From positions 40,093 to 104,092 of the forward strand of contig CALWPL010000005.1 in assembly GCA_944383405.1 (NCBI GenBank): a DNA stretch of 64,000 nucleotides. The letters are read 5' to 3'. Both the position numbers and the translations under genes were made by a program. The DNA is from an uncultured Clostridia bacterium (GTDB lineage Bacteria > Bacillota > Clostridia > Christensenellales > UBA1242). The first letter of the stretch is position 1. Each line of letters starts with the position of its first letter. Below, piece by piece: positions 15,001 through 21,188 of the stretch. The notes under the pieces were generated by a model, which was given only the letters and a program-made list of their open reading frames with translations, was not told the DNA's origin and did no database searches.

Positions 15001-18000
15001 TTGCAGATAGAGATGAAGGTGTCGCAGGCGAACCATCGGTAATTGCTAATGTTGTATTTACAGATAATAGTGCTGTAAATGGTGGTGCTTTATATTATGT
15101 AAGTGGAAATTTACTTTTCTATAATAATATTGTTCAAAAAAATACAGCCACTTCAACAAAAGTAACAACACCTGAAGGAGAACAAATAACAGGTGGTGGT
15201 GGCGGTGGACTTTACTTATCTTCTCCAACTGGCAAAAATGTTTCAGAAGAAGTAAAAAATGCTAAGTTTACAATTGAAGGCGGAACATTTGGCGGAAGTG
15301 AAAGTAAATATGCAAATACTGCTCAAAATGGTGGAGCAATTTATGCAGAGACAGGAAACTTCACTATTAAAGGTGGAGAGATATCAGAGATTCTTGACAT
15401 TAATGAAGAGAAATTAACATTTGAAAGAACTGCTGCTAATTTACTAATTTCGTATAATGAAGCAACAAATGGTGGCGGAATTTATGTTGAAGGTGTAATT
15501 GACACAAATGCTTGTATTGTAGAAATAACTGGAACTTTGAGTGATTCTGGTAAGTATGGAGTTGTAATAACGAAGAATACGGCAAAGGAAAATGGTGGCG
15601 GAATTTATAATTTAAGTGGTATTGTTAATTTAGAAAAGGCACAAATTATAACTAATTCTGCTGGTGGAGATGGTGGTGGAATATATTCCGTATCAGGTGG
15701 AGACTCATCAAATTCTGAAAGTTTAGGTTTTAAACTCATTAGCGGTGAAATTTATAAAAATAAAGCGGCAAATGGTGGCGGTATAGCAACTGGCGGAGTA
15801 AATCTTGATGGGGTTATTTATGCTGGAAGAACTCAGATACAAGCAAATATTTATGAAAATGAAGCACTACTTAAAAGTTCAACTTCATTAAATGATAGTA
15901 CAGGTAATGGTGGTGGAGTATATGTTATGGGATCTCCTGATATATCTGGCAGTATGGTTACAATTACACCAAATGATGGAAGTATATCAGAAACTGGTAC
16001 AAAGATTGAAGAAACTTCTATTCATGATAATAGTGCAACACGAGGTGGTGGTCTTTACATGGCGGGTGGTTATGTAACGCTTAATATGAATATTTTAAAT
16101 AATACTGCTGATCAAGGAAATGAAAGAGGCGGTGGAGGTGGAGCGTATATTATTGGTGGGACACTCAATCATGAAAGCAGTTCAATAATGAATAATAAGG
16201 CAAGAAATGGTGGTGGAATTTATGTTAATGGTGGTACATATGCTTCTTCTACTCCAAATGGTTGTGTTCAATATAATGAAGCGTCAAATAATGGTGGTGG
16301 TATTTACTTTGGTAGTGGCGAATTAGCATTTAATGGAACTGTTACTAGAAATGTGGCAAAAAATGGTGGTGGACTTTATATAGCAAGTTCTCAAAATGAA
16401 TCAAATTTAAGAATTGGTGGAATGATAGGTGAAATTGCACCACTTACAAGAGATCCTTATCAAAATGGCAAAGAAGGATTTACTGGTAATCGTGCACAAG
16501 AAAATGGTGGTGGTGTTTATATTGAAGGTGGAAATTATACGCTATCTGTTGATATAGTTGGGAATTCAGCATATAATGGTGGTGGACTTTATATAGAAGG
16601 TGGACAAATAACCTTTGGCAAGGAAGACAATACAAGTTTCACACCAGTTATTGCTAGAAATGCGGCTACCTTAAATGGTGGTGGAATATATGTGGGTGGT
16701 GGTGCATCTTTAGATATTATTAATGGAACAATTGTTGGAAGCGATAAACCAAGTAATGAATTTAATGAGTTTATTGTAAGTCTTGGATTAGCAAGTGAAA
16801 GCGGTTCTAGTGATGATGAAAGTTCTTCAACTGAAAATTCTGATGACTCAGAAAAACTAGGCTCTAATATTGCGACATTTGGTGGTGGAATATATGTTGC
16901 TGGAATGGGAAAACTTGAAGATGATAATGATACTAGAACACAAGTTCAGATAATAGCAGCAAGTATTGGTTTTAACATTGCAACAAAGCAAGGAAGTAGT
17001 AAAGGCGGTTTAGGCGGTGGCTTGTATTCTGATAGTAAGAGTGGAGAAAGCGTTATTGGACTTAGTTTAAACACTACAGTTAATCGTAACATTGCTGGGT
17101 CAATGGGTGGTGGCGCATATCTTGATGGAACATGGTTATATCTTTCAGATACTGCTAGTATTGTTGAAAATACATGTTGTGAAACTAAGAGTGGGGGAGG
17201 TCTAACTTATGTTCAAGGCTTGGCAGGATCACCTGATATTTCTGGTGTTAAACCTTATATTCATGAAGTTTACATGATAGATGGTGGTTTGGAATTACTT
17301 GATAGTTCTCAACTTGGTGTAAATCATAATATTATTGATAGAAATGTAGAAGGAAGTGTTGGAGAAAATAATGTTTATGCATTAAGCCTTTATTGGGATC
17401 TTGGAAGTGCAGATGTAGACTTTGACGCAGTTTTAGGAAATAAAATAATAACTAGTGAAGACGGAGGGCAAAGTGAAACAAGAGCGTCATCAGGTATTGA
17501 AGGAGATGTTTTTGTTGATACATCAGGGACGGTTAAATTAAATACTCAAAAATTTTTAAATTCAAAACAGTTAACTATGGATTGGTTTAATGGTTTACCT
17601 TATGAGTTCTTTAGTTTTTGGCAGAAATACCATGGGCGTCAAAATTTAGATGTTACATTTTTACCAATTCCTAATGCTAGTGGAAAACTTGAAAATGACG
17701 ATACTATTTATTTAAATAACTCGTCAAATAGATTTAGTGCAGAAGATAATTTTTCTTATAATGTTACTAATTTACATTATGATTATGAAGTATTTGTAGG
17801 CAATAGTGTTACTTATACGCCTTATGGCTCAGATATGGCAAGTATGATGGAGCAAATTAATCAAGGTATAGCAGGAATTGCGGAATCTTTGGGGATGGAT
17901 CCACAACAGATGATGGCTTTATTTGAAACTATTGTTGAAAGTAGTTCAGGAGCAGATATTGAAATAGGTAGTGGTTATTTAGATTCAGTAGTATCTGGCT

Positions 18001-18380
18001 TGGGTCTTGTGAAAGATGTTGTAGCAATAATACTTTATTTCTGTACTGGTAAAGTAGATATTGTAATGCTTAGTTATGTACTAGATATTGTTGATTTTAT
18101 TAAAAGAGTTCCAGTAGTTGGTGGCTTAATTGGTGGTATCTTAGGCTTATTCATGGATTTACAATTTGCAATTCCTTTCCAAGGAGTTTCACTTTCAACA
18201 TGGAAATCATGGAGAGATATTCATCATCTTAATAGTAAAGAAATTTTAACTACATTTACTAGTGCTTTAAGAAATGCTACTTCGTTTATTACAAGTTTCT
18301 TTGGACCTCTTGTAGGACTAATTGCAAACTGGGGAATGGATATCATTTTGTCAGGATTTGAATATACTCTTCCAAGTTAA
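3..18380 (+). CDS. Giant beta-helix / InlB-repeat surface protein (5' end outside window)
   Basis: The frame is already open at base 3, 41 codons before the first in-frame ATG at 126, so the N-terminus and any signal peptide lie to the left. Numbering from 126 (6,084 residues): a beta-rich start; a parallel beta-helix block at about 430-740; eight InlB/Listeria-Bacteroides repeats at about 840-1595, each ending like LYAVW; a BspA-type leucine-rich block at about 1650-1980; then beta-helix blocks at about 2110-2725, 2870-3430, 3615-4070 and 4270-5760, built from short units with NGGGIY or NGGAIY. Similar entry segments (YxTLEEAV-like) occur near 355, 2030, 2790, 3500 and 4180, suggesting duplication of whole modules. 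The C-terminus has hydrophobic glycine-rich stretches at about 5950-6020 and no LPxTG motif. Such proteins act as cell-surface adhesins; the ligand cannot be told. How it is anchored is unclear. Confidence 0.9.
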   Translation, partial: AYAVVEGTLTSTRLTTNGKKINLHFSYYNEDDPNKTPNDTKMVRFNNIDSLNLNKDYFNLVKDIAELTDYCLQITTESSFAWLVIMEIAQVIYINPNGGTIEFEGVTVSGDTSLEIVNLPQRGSLAFLDEIVGHKIGYAMLDTFVDRDSNVIYTSDSELPIYVLTLLVQWTSKDYDVKFIRNGDNGTTTEQTSLKYEAYTRLGTASLTYNTFAGWELAYMENDELVYTGIIFNANTNFSLMSINDENLVSSVTGETGSQIFEKIDGGDNTVYLVSSFTPIEVEILVHGNGGVAIDSTVDSRYEKIQIDEDTWMYTCAQSELYVDYNDFVEDFEYQDHAVDGLFTGTDGVYDEGFDVMYDEINSSINISNVTRLELYCHWKNVVAYIRKDATNEDNERRIYFDDLVEAVNALVTGDDLVIVASNIYLTNTLNFDVDVDVYVRGNVTIHRQNGFYDFLITISSDVNILPENDESSLTIDGNGSAGVATNGSIRVASSGNLVLESGITIQNAFSKENGAGIFADGSLVINGAVIQNNRTMSNGGGIYATGGLQINEGTIISNNTADGFGGGIYIGSGLFNIVKSTISENNAKYGGGVYYASNLAGEISGGQIINNSTSNGEQYFGGGIYIALNSGALVLSEGVAITGNTSGYGGGVFIVGNNDGNSDYNLLIENAVISGNTAVYGGGIGIGDTAYNYNKHVIRMLDGMITNNTATYGGGVSIFRGTFELRGGSISSNIATSGSNMFISSVSSNFYGVASIIGGVIGNATEDSGDIYVNAKNSTIGGKLQLSGFYEIYSHVKVANGAKINVVGVISSDTPSIIIEPVATSSMGEISNYPTGNNLLVVVNFENLIAVQQDKFDLIEDVKNQGVNSYRLKTIEQDIVITSALFTLTIDPMDGVLSSDGEIEYTTDNDLWLTEVYYTSSVYEALSHVTASIENRYFMGFYTYVDEEKVYIDEDFTMPYDDLTVYVEWSNDYYVLTINFNDTRSLSGTQARFNIAGADLTAGEIYDEENRQISLEVFVDGDGTSYGAQAINRIAGLLTRNNYTILGFSPSQLVDGNNEIYGQDGNEFLMPEGDITLYVLWLGNPYTVTYNSNRPSRQNAEQIQIEYTFDELINVGDEDTFDTPGYNLIGWSLSSNSQEVEYEVGESTYNLIDDNNQGISLYAVWEAIEYVVHYDSNMQGRVVEGEIEDDIFVYGVEKSLSSKSFTTIGYTQVGWSLDPNCDSDSTDNYYSFEDNLIAINLTTEDEVTIYAVWAQNTYYVNLHESGVEGSLIVSTVSVLYDSQDTSLPLATQVFGNSNSYYFAGWSLTPYADSDDAQIDFEDGQVLYNLVESGEIDLYPVWIARKVIIYANNNTEDAVTINAQTNGNIVISKEELSSLVTYPGFEIGDLSTNAQVALGTRYNFDNYGVITISAEANQENEIILYIAWRARQYTFNFVVDNEQYDALSSQIKSAKVSGGNAYTNFTDDNRIYAYDDILEGVEFYGWSVDSECSTLDFELGSYNELTSDVFEKFMMYQDVTSSTLTLYAVLSQTYQITYNLNNNSHNVIFGSTTNITGENSVTTDVIDINTPVQLAFSDYQGNVWEIADIDSSNPSSLYAYFLGWAFDSNAEIPDFVEGQEVGLQFSGNITLYAVWGYYTNPFYFEYVSQGEGVAISGLSQLGLTNLSESAHVVFPRHTLKVSNNTYSMGEQIVGIMSSTQEINNITSVDLAYMDNLQTISEFAFANYSNLTSISSVPQQAEIGGGAFSGVSIESVEFESGEQDRYLLDEKGNIYLVSGMSASLHTILVKNSSESIVIGENVQLGSASYAVSEILSYALYNTTFNNVEVTEDVSKISENALGGVNGLSNLVVPFIGTQNDVTSSQTLATMIGDDLIQSLRVVTVTNQTVVLVGAFSGQEYIEEVYYTSGITLINNDAFNGCVSLSMLKGVGEEDFDMSLCTQIGSRAFYGCTSLPTSINFTVTTSIGNEAFSNTNITKVSLSREIESLGTSENREMYTAFKNATNLTEAYVYSTYAFEAVINNTNIKGGDEVNGTIYTDVNFYLVLNNLTDNLLKEKYFSYNIVVYDRVEVFEGNQSVGVYNTLEEAVINAQAGQRILIKADTQITQQIAIDKDISIYAGFSVVDEDDDAYEYAQNREDVYVSVSDALKNTPVFIISSSNVNFGGSFIGDMYSENYLDGNLNIFANNSRSASMIVSTNSNITFGEKMRIYDFKTSSDAQVNGSVAQLLGNTTLTSIGANIRDNSATNGGVFYVDDSELIINSGIINNNSAVNGGVAYVTKQGRVYIEQTNQVSITDNSASMYGGVLYVDTTILDENYAVHIGSSTISNNSANQGGAIYILDGIVSVNSEDANIISNSAATHGGGVYVRGGILSVRSGNIGSVDGANKAVSGGGVYVGLQGIIRLLGQNASISYNTATNGANIYFASQIDTNGLISELSAGIISYGNNGQDVQNKFGGGIYQESGILYLKDSIIISNNSAEYGGGIYLANGVLSIKNTASNSEEASGFGVLQNQASVGGGLYLANGEATISGSDIRQNTASENGGGIYINGGNLRIENTRTCLSNVSENTSQNGAGIYIDKKGAVTISSSNISSNTASMSQEGNDGNGGGIYLQSGSLTLRTAQITNNVAGQNGGGLYIPNAQTNISFTMYEDTTISQNSAVNGGGIYVDRALDISQGLISANTATLGGQIFVGKNAVLTLDKVEITTQNNDIENYTLGVYLEQGGVANAFSITNYTNIHRADTYVYLSQGSIVYVIDRFTADYQVKLYIEEAVAGKKVKVAQFARNDYASAGKFYARYTAFTKETNSIYAVEATVIASLNKEITGNDESEVNYATLKEAVELCQNNSYLRLIGNQEITSTLAVSVPEGKTVTIITDGEQIITRGTEVNGSVYNGYLITVFGTLLLNDEESDNNLLVIDGKKAQNSSSLIYVGDSGRLNIYNNVEIKNNDASLRIYDLTRPNTNKKISISDAYNGGAIYLGGGSIVMHGGSIYNNSARNGGAIYVSSGSLDIRGGSIGFETESGILGNTALQNGGGIFVESGAVILGESQIIGNSAVNGGGVYVYRQGTLEIERTTISSNTATNSGGGLYLASTRSGESYFMTGGEISRNSAVNGGGLYISGGTIIMETDASQISNLFDLNSASKNGGAIYVADTGLINMSGGVLTNNTASENGGGIYYSSNNVNLSSGITDSSIGLQNHGNSAVNGGGIYITSGNIVITGLDFSSNEFSSVISGNTASQNGGGVYVGGTGAVSLIRTGISNNNAVNGAGIYITSTRNIELEGSLVSANSSSGNGGGIYQENGNLIITTTADEQLDGIEGNTSQTNGAGLYIVGGFTRIDSTLIQNNNSITGTGAGIYVGGGEVEITTSNISNNTISGEQKDGQGIYYNAGNLTLLGENIIQNPTSQEARSGSILIQGETSLEESFTISGSISYIYDAIYLKDKGSWINSYEGDESEVASNMAFSQGSNPDATILIKVDSAKDVGDKVAKFSASSILRNDLISMFELDMNSQRMLVQGTGDNADFIILQSQFFQLVVGKEGEVGEIVGVFTSLTELVENLHLYSDRVSERGYLVFVNFNSSEDSYVVNSTVNSNVYEEYLSGFSKKITITPRAENQIFTREDGASDIAIFNVFEGDEVYLGFNSQFNDFYEQFKVNKDTSKLIFEGSENSASSIITNFGKLTLGKGVEVRNEFITSEEGAVNSYGELVVDGAVLHNNEGINGGAIYVADGTFNMLSGEIYANYAINGGAIYISTNVEATISGGTIGRQNEEGSRDELRNIAINGGAIYVAGGLLNITGGDISFNYASEMGGAIYITPSMTVTGSVSGRVVISSSTLPQEMTYISNNEAGENGGAIYVEDNFIDQNVSFADRLKTLTINGGIIDNNTAMFGGGIYATNVRIEDNEKFYTGATEFVDSGVSSYVYGVSIEINGGTIDRNFVEFDAQMQDIGLGGGIFIYGGEMQMNGGIISGSANSYIALNGGGIYLKDSVVTINDGIIRNNEVGNNGGGIYVDKTSTFTLNGTSSTLISNNYAYANGGGIYQEKGKTNLATGVDTYEEVTVSGKVILIGGTITGNIVETGGKGPGAYVNTEAHDFVLGAGIVNGEVSLLSENLVINDILYLANDSLIYVNAKYNPAYNTLDRKIPVACDYTSDTYTKLDGERVIIARYTSAIDEADSVSIEAKLFTGKDNAQQDYCFIIYNGYDVVIGRMNVAKYIEGQSVSFFETLEDALESVKNNLNTTIYILVDEQQQAFRLTMEKKVTLTGEKHIRVTSGKYDKETDTLTEYGVNERYLSVYIGNYGGGDIITLQMDTGSQLMFDNIRIVGNDDAENKAINLFRVNSGNLTLKNVIVEKNVSKSDGTLINVSGGSAHLIGDIVSRDGTQVEGMLVSQGAAQLGIINVSKGELLLSGEGVLITQNTVEAGTIYVTDGTITIENGANIMGNIARSNGGGVYLTGKNSNLIVDGANISSNSALNGGGLYIEDGAIEFSGANITDNEATNGGGIYIDIEFEMDLGYDSNSYISRNIAESYGGGIYATADLTIGRGVIVSENEAYYGGGVSVRDGDLLVTGGAQISSNIAISSGAGVYSTSGNITIEEATISNNSMPVDSTEMLGGGIYIAGTDSKLTILGLANIIGNSAIYGGGIYVGPGVIFEMSQGNIGGNSALENGGGIYFIGKSFTMTGGSIAGMAQSDSEAISGNSALNGGGIYLAGGVFDMSNGNIGAQGYGNTATNGAGIYVNGAQITLEGNGVIEGNIADGGNGGGVFIDKTDSGVNQIIGNFQIVSNEATNGGGLYITNGAFTISGGNIGVKGKPNKAVNGGGIYANGGRLEIENGNISYNEATSAGGGMYINMCGVISKDANNEVSALVDFISGDIAYNRADSGTAPDSVEAKANGGGIYLAGNEYTSSASGVLNINSQAVIYGNYADGNGGGIYNSGRIIMEGGKIGKTSNNDNDKNIAIGSGGGLYVNNGYLYLVGTGKSNGTSIINNQATNGGGIYIENVADRDEGVAGEPSVIANVVFTDNSAVNGGALYYVSGNLLFYNNIVQKNTATSTKVTTPEGEQITGGGGGGLYLSSPTGKNVSEEVKNAKFTIEGGTFGGSESKYANTAQNGGAIYAETGNFTIKGGEISEILDINEEKLTFERTAANLLISYNEATNGGGIYVEGVIDTNACIVEITGTLSDSGKYGVVITKNTAKENGGGIYNLSGIVNLEKAQIITNSAGGDGGGIYSVSGGDSSNSESLGFKLISGEIYKNKAANGGGIATGGVNLDGVIYAGRTQIQANIYENEALLKSSTSLNDSTGNGGGVYVMGSPDISGSMVTITPNDGSISETGTKIEETSIHDNSATRGGGLYMAGGYVTLNMNILNNTADQGNERGGGGGAYIIGGTLNHESSSIMNNKARNGGGIYVNGGTYASSTPNGCVQYNEASNNGGGIYFGSGELAFNGTVTRNVAKNGGGLYIASSQNESNLRIGGMIGEIAPLTRDPYQNGKEGFTGNRAQENGGGVYIEGGNYTLSVDIVGNSAYNGGGLYIEGGQITFGKEDNTSFTPVIARNAATLNGGGIYVGGGASLDIINGTIVGSDKPSNEFNEFIVSLGLASESGSSDDESSSTENSDDSEKLGSNIATFGGGIYVAGMGKLEDDNDTRTQVQIIAASIGFNIATKQGSSKGGLGGGLYSDSKSGESVIGLSLNTTVNRNIAGSMGGGAYLDGTWLYLSDTASIVENTCCETKSGGGLTYVQGLAGSPDISGVKPYIHEVYMIDGGLELLDSSQLGVNHNIIDRNVEGSVGENNVYALSLYWDLGSADVDFDAVLGNKIITSEDGGQSETRASSGIEGDVFVDTSGTVKLNTQKFLNSKQLTMDWFNGLPYEFFSFWQKYHGRQNLDVTFLPIPNASGKLENDDTIYLNNSSNRFSAEDNFSYNVTNLHYDYEVFVGNSVTYTPYGSDMASMMEQINQGIAGIAESLGMDPQQMMALFETIVESSSGADIEIGSGYLDSVVSGLGLVKDVVAIILYFCTGKVDIVMLSYVLDIVDFIKRVPVVGGLIGGILGLFMDLQFAIPFQGVSLSTWKSWRDIHHLNSKEILTTFTSALRNATSFITSFFGPLVGLIANWGMDIILSGFEYTLPS
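1420..17400 (+). repeat. NGGGIY-encoding repeat arrays within the giant gene
   Basis: Dozens of short degenerate repeats with the DNA core AATGGTGGTGGAATTTAT encode N-G-G-G-I-Y units spaced about 20-45 codons apart. They alternate with stretches such as ISxNTA and NNSAxNGG, the pattern of chlamydial-Pmp-like or pectin-lyase-like right-handed beta-helix coils. The arrays are interrupted by the InlB and leucine-rich blocks between about 2640 and 6050. Near-identical units could recombine and change the length of the protein. Confidence 0.8.
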
Positions 18381-18422
18381 ACAGATTTATATAAATTTAC
18401 AAATCTAGTTAATAATTCAATT

Positions 18423-18461
18423 AAAAAAGGATGGTGTGTAAATTATACATTATCCTTTTTT
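18423..18461 (+). terminator. Terminator of the giant gene
   Basis: AAAAAAGGAT and ATCCTTTTTT pair across a 19-nt insert that itself continues the stem through two G-U pairs and TGT/ACA. A T-run follows. It lies 43 bases after the stop codon. Confidence 0.85.
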
Positions 18462-18501
18462 ATTTATAATAAAATTATCATTTTTAGAATTTGCAATTTT
18501 A

Positions 18502-18531
18502 TTGACAAAAATTTAATATAAATGATATTAT
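18502..18531 (+). promoter_or_regulatory. Sigma-A-type promoter of the alcohol dehydrogenase gene
   Basis: TTGACA at 18502-18507, an 18-nt spacer, then TATTAT at 18526-18531. Confidence 0.7.
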
Positions 18532-18567
18532 TTATTTGTTTGTTAAATGGGAGTTAGGAAAAATATA

Positions 18568-19767
18568 ATGAATATATTTAAAAAACTTTATTGTAGAATT
18601 TATCAGGGGATATTTAGATTAATTCTACCTATTTTACCATATAGAGAGCCAAAAATTCTTAAAAGTAATAATGATATTTCGACCTTACTTAAAGAAAAGA
18701 AAATAGATAATGTTATGCTTGTTACAGATAAAACTTTGAAGTCAATAGGTCTTACAAAAAGTTTAGAAGAGAATTTAACTCTTTCTAATATCAAAGTGGT
18801 AGTTTTTAGTGATGTAGTTGCAAATCCTACAACTCAGAATGTAGAAGATGGGTTAAAATTATATAAAAAGCAATTATGTAATGGGCTTATTGCTTTTGGT
18901 GGTGGCTCTAGCATGGATTGTGCAAAAGCAATAGGGGCAAGAATTGTCAAGCCAAAAAAGTCGTTAAGTAAAATGAAAGGACTTCTTAAAATTTGCAAAA
19001 AGTTACCTTTACTTATTGCTATTCCAACGACTGCTGGTACTGGCAGCGAAACTACTCTTGCGGCAGTTATTACTGATAGTGTAACAAGACATAAATATGC
19101 TATTAATGATTTTTCATTAATACCACATTTTGCTATGCTTGATGCAACTTTAACAATTAATCTTCCTAAATTTGTTACTGCGACAACAGGAATGGATGCT
19201 TTAACACACGCTATTGAATCTTACATTGGGAGAAGCACTACGAAAGATACAAGGAAAAACGCACTTGAAGCAACAAAATTAATATTTGAAAATTTGTATG
19301 AAGCATATTTGCATGGAGAAAACTTAAAGGCTAGGCAAAATATGTTACTTGCATCATACAAAGCGGGGCTTGCTTTTACAAAATCTTATGTGGGGTATGT
19401 GCATGCTATTGCTCATTCACTTGGTGGGAAGTATAATGTTGCCCACGGGCTAGCAAATGCAGTTATTTTACCGATAATGTTAAAAAAATATAATAAAGCA
19501 GTTTATAAAAAACTATATAAAATGGCATTATATGTAGGGCTTATTGATGAAAAAGTGGGAGTTGAAGAAGGCGCCCTTTTATTTATAGAAAAAATCGAAG
19601 AATTAAACAAAAAAATGAATATAGGAAATACTATAAAAGAATTAAAAAAAGAGGATATTGAGAACTTGGCTAGAACGGCAGAAAAAGAGGGAAACCCATT
19701 ATATCCTGTGCCGGTATTATATACAGCAAAGGAGTTAGAAGATGTTTATTATAAATTGTTAGTATAA
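18568..19767 (+). CDS. Iron-containing alcohol dehydrogenase
   Basis: A group III (Fe-dependent) alcohol dehydrogenase, 399 residues, which would interconvert an alcohol and aldehyde with NAD(P)H. The family's nucleotide-binding motif GGGSSMDCAKAIGA is present, followed by PTTAGTGSE, the DALTHAIESY segment and the metal-binding histidine block HAIAHSLGGKYNVAHG. I chose the ATG at 18568 because AGGA and GGAG lie 8-14 nt upstream; the in-frame ATG at 18547 has no ribosome site. It is a single gene between two terminators with its own promoter. The exact substrate (butanol, 1,3-propanediol, lactaldehyde and so on) cannot be told. Confidence 0.92.
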   Translation: MNIFKKLYCRIYQGIFRLILPILPYREPKILKSNNDISTLLKEKKIDNVMLVTDKTLKSIGLTKSLEENLTLSNIKVVVFSDVVANPTTQNVEDGLKLYKKQLCNGLIAFGGGSSMDCAKAIGARIVKPKKSLSKMKGLLKICKKLPLLIAIPTTAGTGSETTLAAVITDSVTRHKYAINDFSLIPHFAMLDATLTINLPKFVTATTGMDALTHAIESYIGRSTTKDTRKNALEATKLIFENLYEAYLHGENLKARQNMLLASYKAGLAFTKSYVGYVHAIAHSLGGKYNVAHGLANAVILPIMLKKYNKAVYKKLYKMALYVGLIDEKVGVEEGALLFIEKIEELNKKMNIGNTIKELKKEDIENLARTAEKEGNPLYPVPVLYTAKELEDVYYKLLV

Positions 19768-19844
19768 AATTTTAAACTATTATTAATAATAACTTAGATT
19801 AATATTAAAAATATAAATGTTTTAGAGTTATAAAAATTAAATTT

Positions 19845-19876
19845 AAGGAGGATAAATAAAGGTCTTCCTTTTATTT
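19845..19876 (+). terminator. Terminator-like hairpin after the alcohol dehydrogenase
   Basis: AAGGAGGA (19845-19852) pairs with TCTTCCTT (19863-19870) with one G-T wobble, followed by TTATTTTGTT. The 5' arm looks like a Shine-Dalgarno sequence, but no start codon with a following frame uses it. Confidence 0.6.
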
Positions 19877-20018
19877 TGTTAGGAACAATTCAATTTGACA
19901 AAGCAATACAAGGAAAATAAAAAAAAATAGCGTTTTAGATAAAATAAGAATTGCTTTATTTAAACTATAAAATAATTATATTAAAAAGTTTAAAAAATCT
20001 TTAATTTGTTAAAAGAAA

Positions 20019-20047
20019 TTGACAGTAAACACAAACTGGATTAAACT
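20019..20047 (+). promoter_or_regulatory. Promoter of the MscS-type gene
   Basis: TTGACA at 20019-20024, 17-nt spacer, TAAACT at 20042-20047. The start codon follows 23 nt later behind AAAGGAG. Confidence 0.65.
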
Positions 20048-20070
20048 AAAATAAACAAAGGAGAAGTACT

Positions 20071-21075
20071 ATGGATTGGCAAGGTGTTTGGAATGATATT
20101 GTTAATTTTTTTAGTAATAATATTTGGAATATAGTAATATTTTTTGCGACCTTATTTTTAGGAATTATAATTATAAAAATAATAATTAATATTACAAAAA
20201 GAATTTTAAGAAGGACTAAAATTGAAAAAATAGCACAGCAATTTTTAATTGGTATAATTAAAGTTGCTTTATATTTAGTACTTGTTTTATTGCTATTAAG
20301 TCAAATAGGAGTTCAGATTACTGGGATTTTAACAACTGTTAGTGCACTTGTTCTTGCTGTTGGAGTGGCCCTTGAAGGTAACATAGCAAATCTTGCAAAT
20401 GGCATTGTGATTATATCAACTCATATGTTTAAAAAAGGCGATTATATTATGGTAGATGGAGTTGAAGGAAGTATTACAAATATTAATTTTTTATTTACAA
20501 CTCTTATAACTTCTGATAACAAAAAAATAACACTTCCTAATTCAACTATTGTAAATAACAATGTTACAAATCTTGGAGCAAATCCTAGAAGAAGGGTTGA
20601 CTTTATCTTTTCTTGTGCTTATGAGAGTGATGTTGAAAAGGTAAAATCCATTATTATAGATGTAATGAAAAGTGATGGTAGAGTATACCTTGATCCAGAA
20701 CCTTTTTGTAGGTTAAAGGTATTAAATGTAAGTAGTCTTGATTTTAGTGCTAATTGCTGGTGCGATAGTGATGATTATTGGGATGTTTATTATTATGTAG
20801 TGGAAAATGTCTATAATGAATTTAAACGAAACAATATTTCAATTCCATATAATCAACTAGAAATTAGGGAAAGAAAAGATGAAGTCATAATGCCTGTTAT
20901 AGGAACAAAGTTGCCTGAAAGAGTTGAAAAAGTAAGAATTAAAGAGCATGAAAAATTTGACCTTGAGGATGCTGATTTTACAAAAATTTTTAAACATAAA
21001 AAAAATGATAAGGAACAAGATAAAAAGAATATACTTTCAAGGAAAAAGAAACGCAAAAAAGAACAAGAAGTTTAG
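20071..21075 (+). CDS. Small-conductance mechanosensitive channel (MscS family)
   Basis: A 334-residue MscS channel that would release osmolytes on sudden osmotic downshift. Three N-terminal membrane helices lie at about 15-40, 60-80 and 88-115. The third is the glycine/alanine pore helix typical of MscS (AVGVALEGNIANLANGIVI). The beta domain follows with the KKGDYIMVDGVEGSI and LPNSTIVNNNVTN blocks, then the alpha/beta cytoplasmic domain. The last about 40 residues are very lysine-rich and disordered-looking. Its SD (AAAGGAG) is well placed. It is probably monocistronic. Confidence 0.93.
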   Translation: MDWQGVWNDIVNFFSNNIWNIVIFFATLFLGIIIIKIIINITKRILRRTKIEKIAQQFLIGIIKVALYLVLVLLLLSQIGVQITGILTTVSALVLAVGVALEGNIANLANGIVIISTHMFKKGDYIMVDGVEGSITNINFLFTTLITSDNKKITLPNSTIVNNNVTNLGANPRRRVDFIFSCAYESDVEKVKSIIIDVMKSDGRVYLDPEPFCRLKVLNVSSLDFSANCWCDSDDYWDVYYYVVENVYNEFKRNNISIPYNQLEIRERKDEVIMPVIGTKLPERVEKVRIKEHEKFDLEDADFTKIFKHKKNDKEQDKKNILSRKKKRKKEQEV

Positions 21076-21188
21076 TTCTTAAAAATTTTAAAGCCTACAA
21101 GTAAAAAATTTTAACAAAAAGTGGGTGATAAGAATAAATTAAAGATAGTTTGTTTCTGTTTTTCAATAATTTTTAAAAGGAGAAAATG

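Noticed and set aside
862..17000. Short plus- and minus-strand frames inside the giant gene
   Set aside because: They are shadows of the biased repeat codons, with no SD sites and low-complexity translations.
1420..17400. CRISPR array
   Set aside because: The repeats are coding, degenerate and unevenly spaced. No CRISPR array or Cas gene is visible anywhere in the window.
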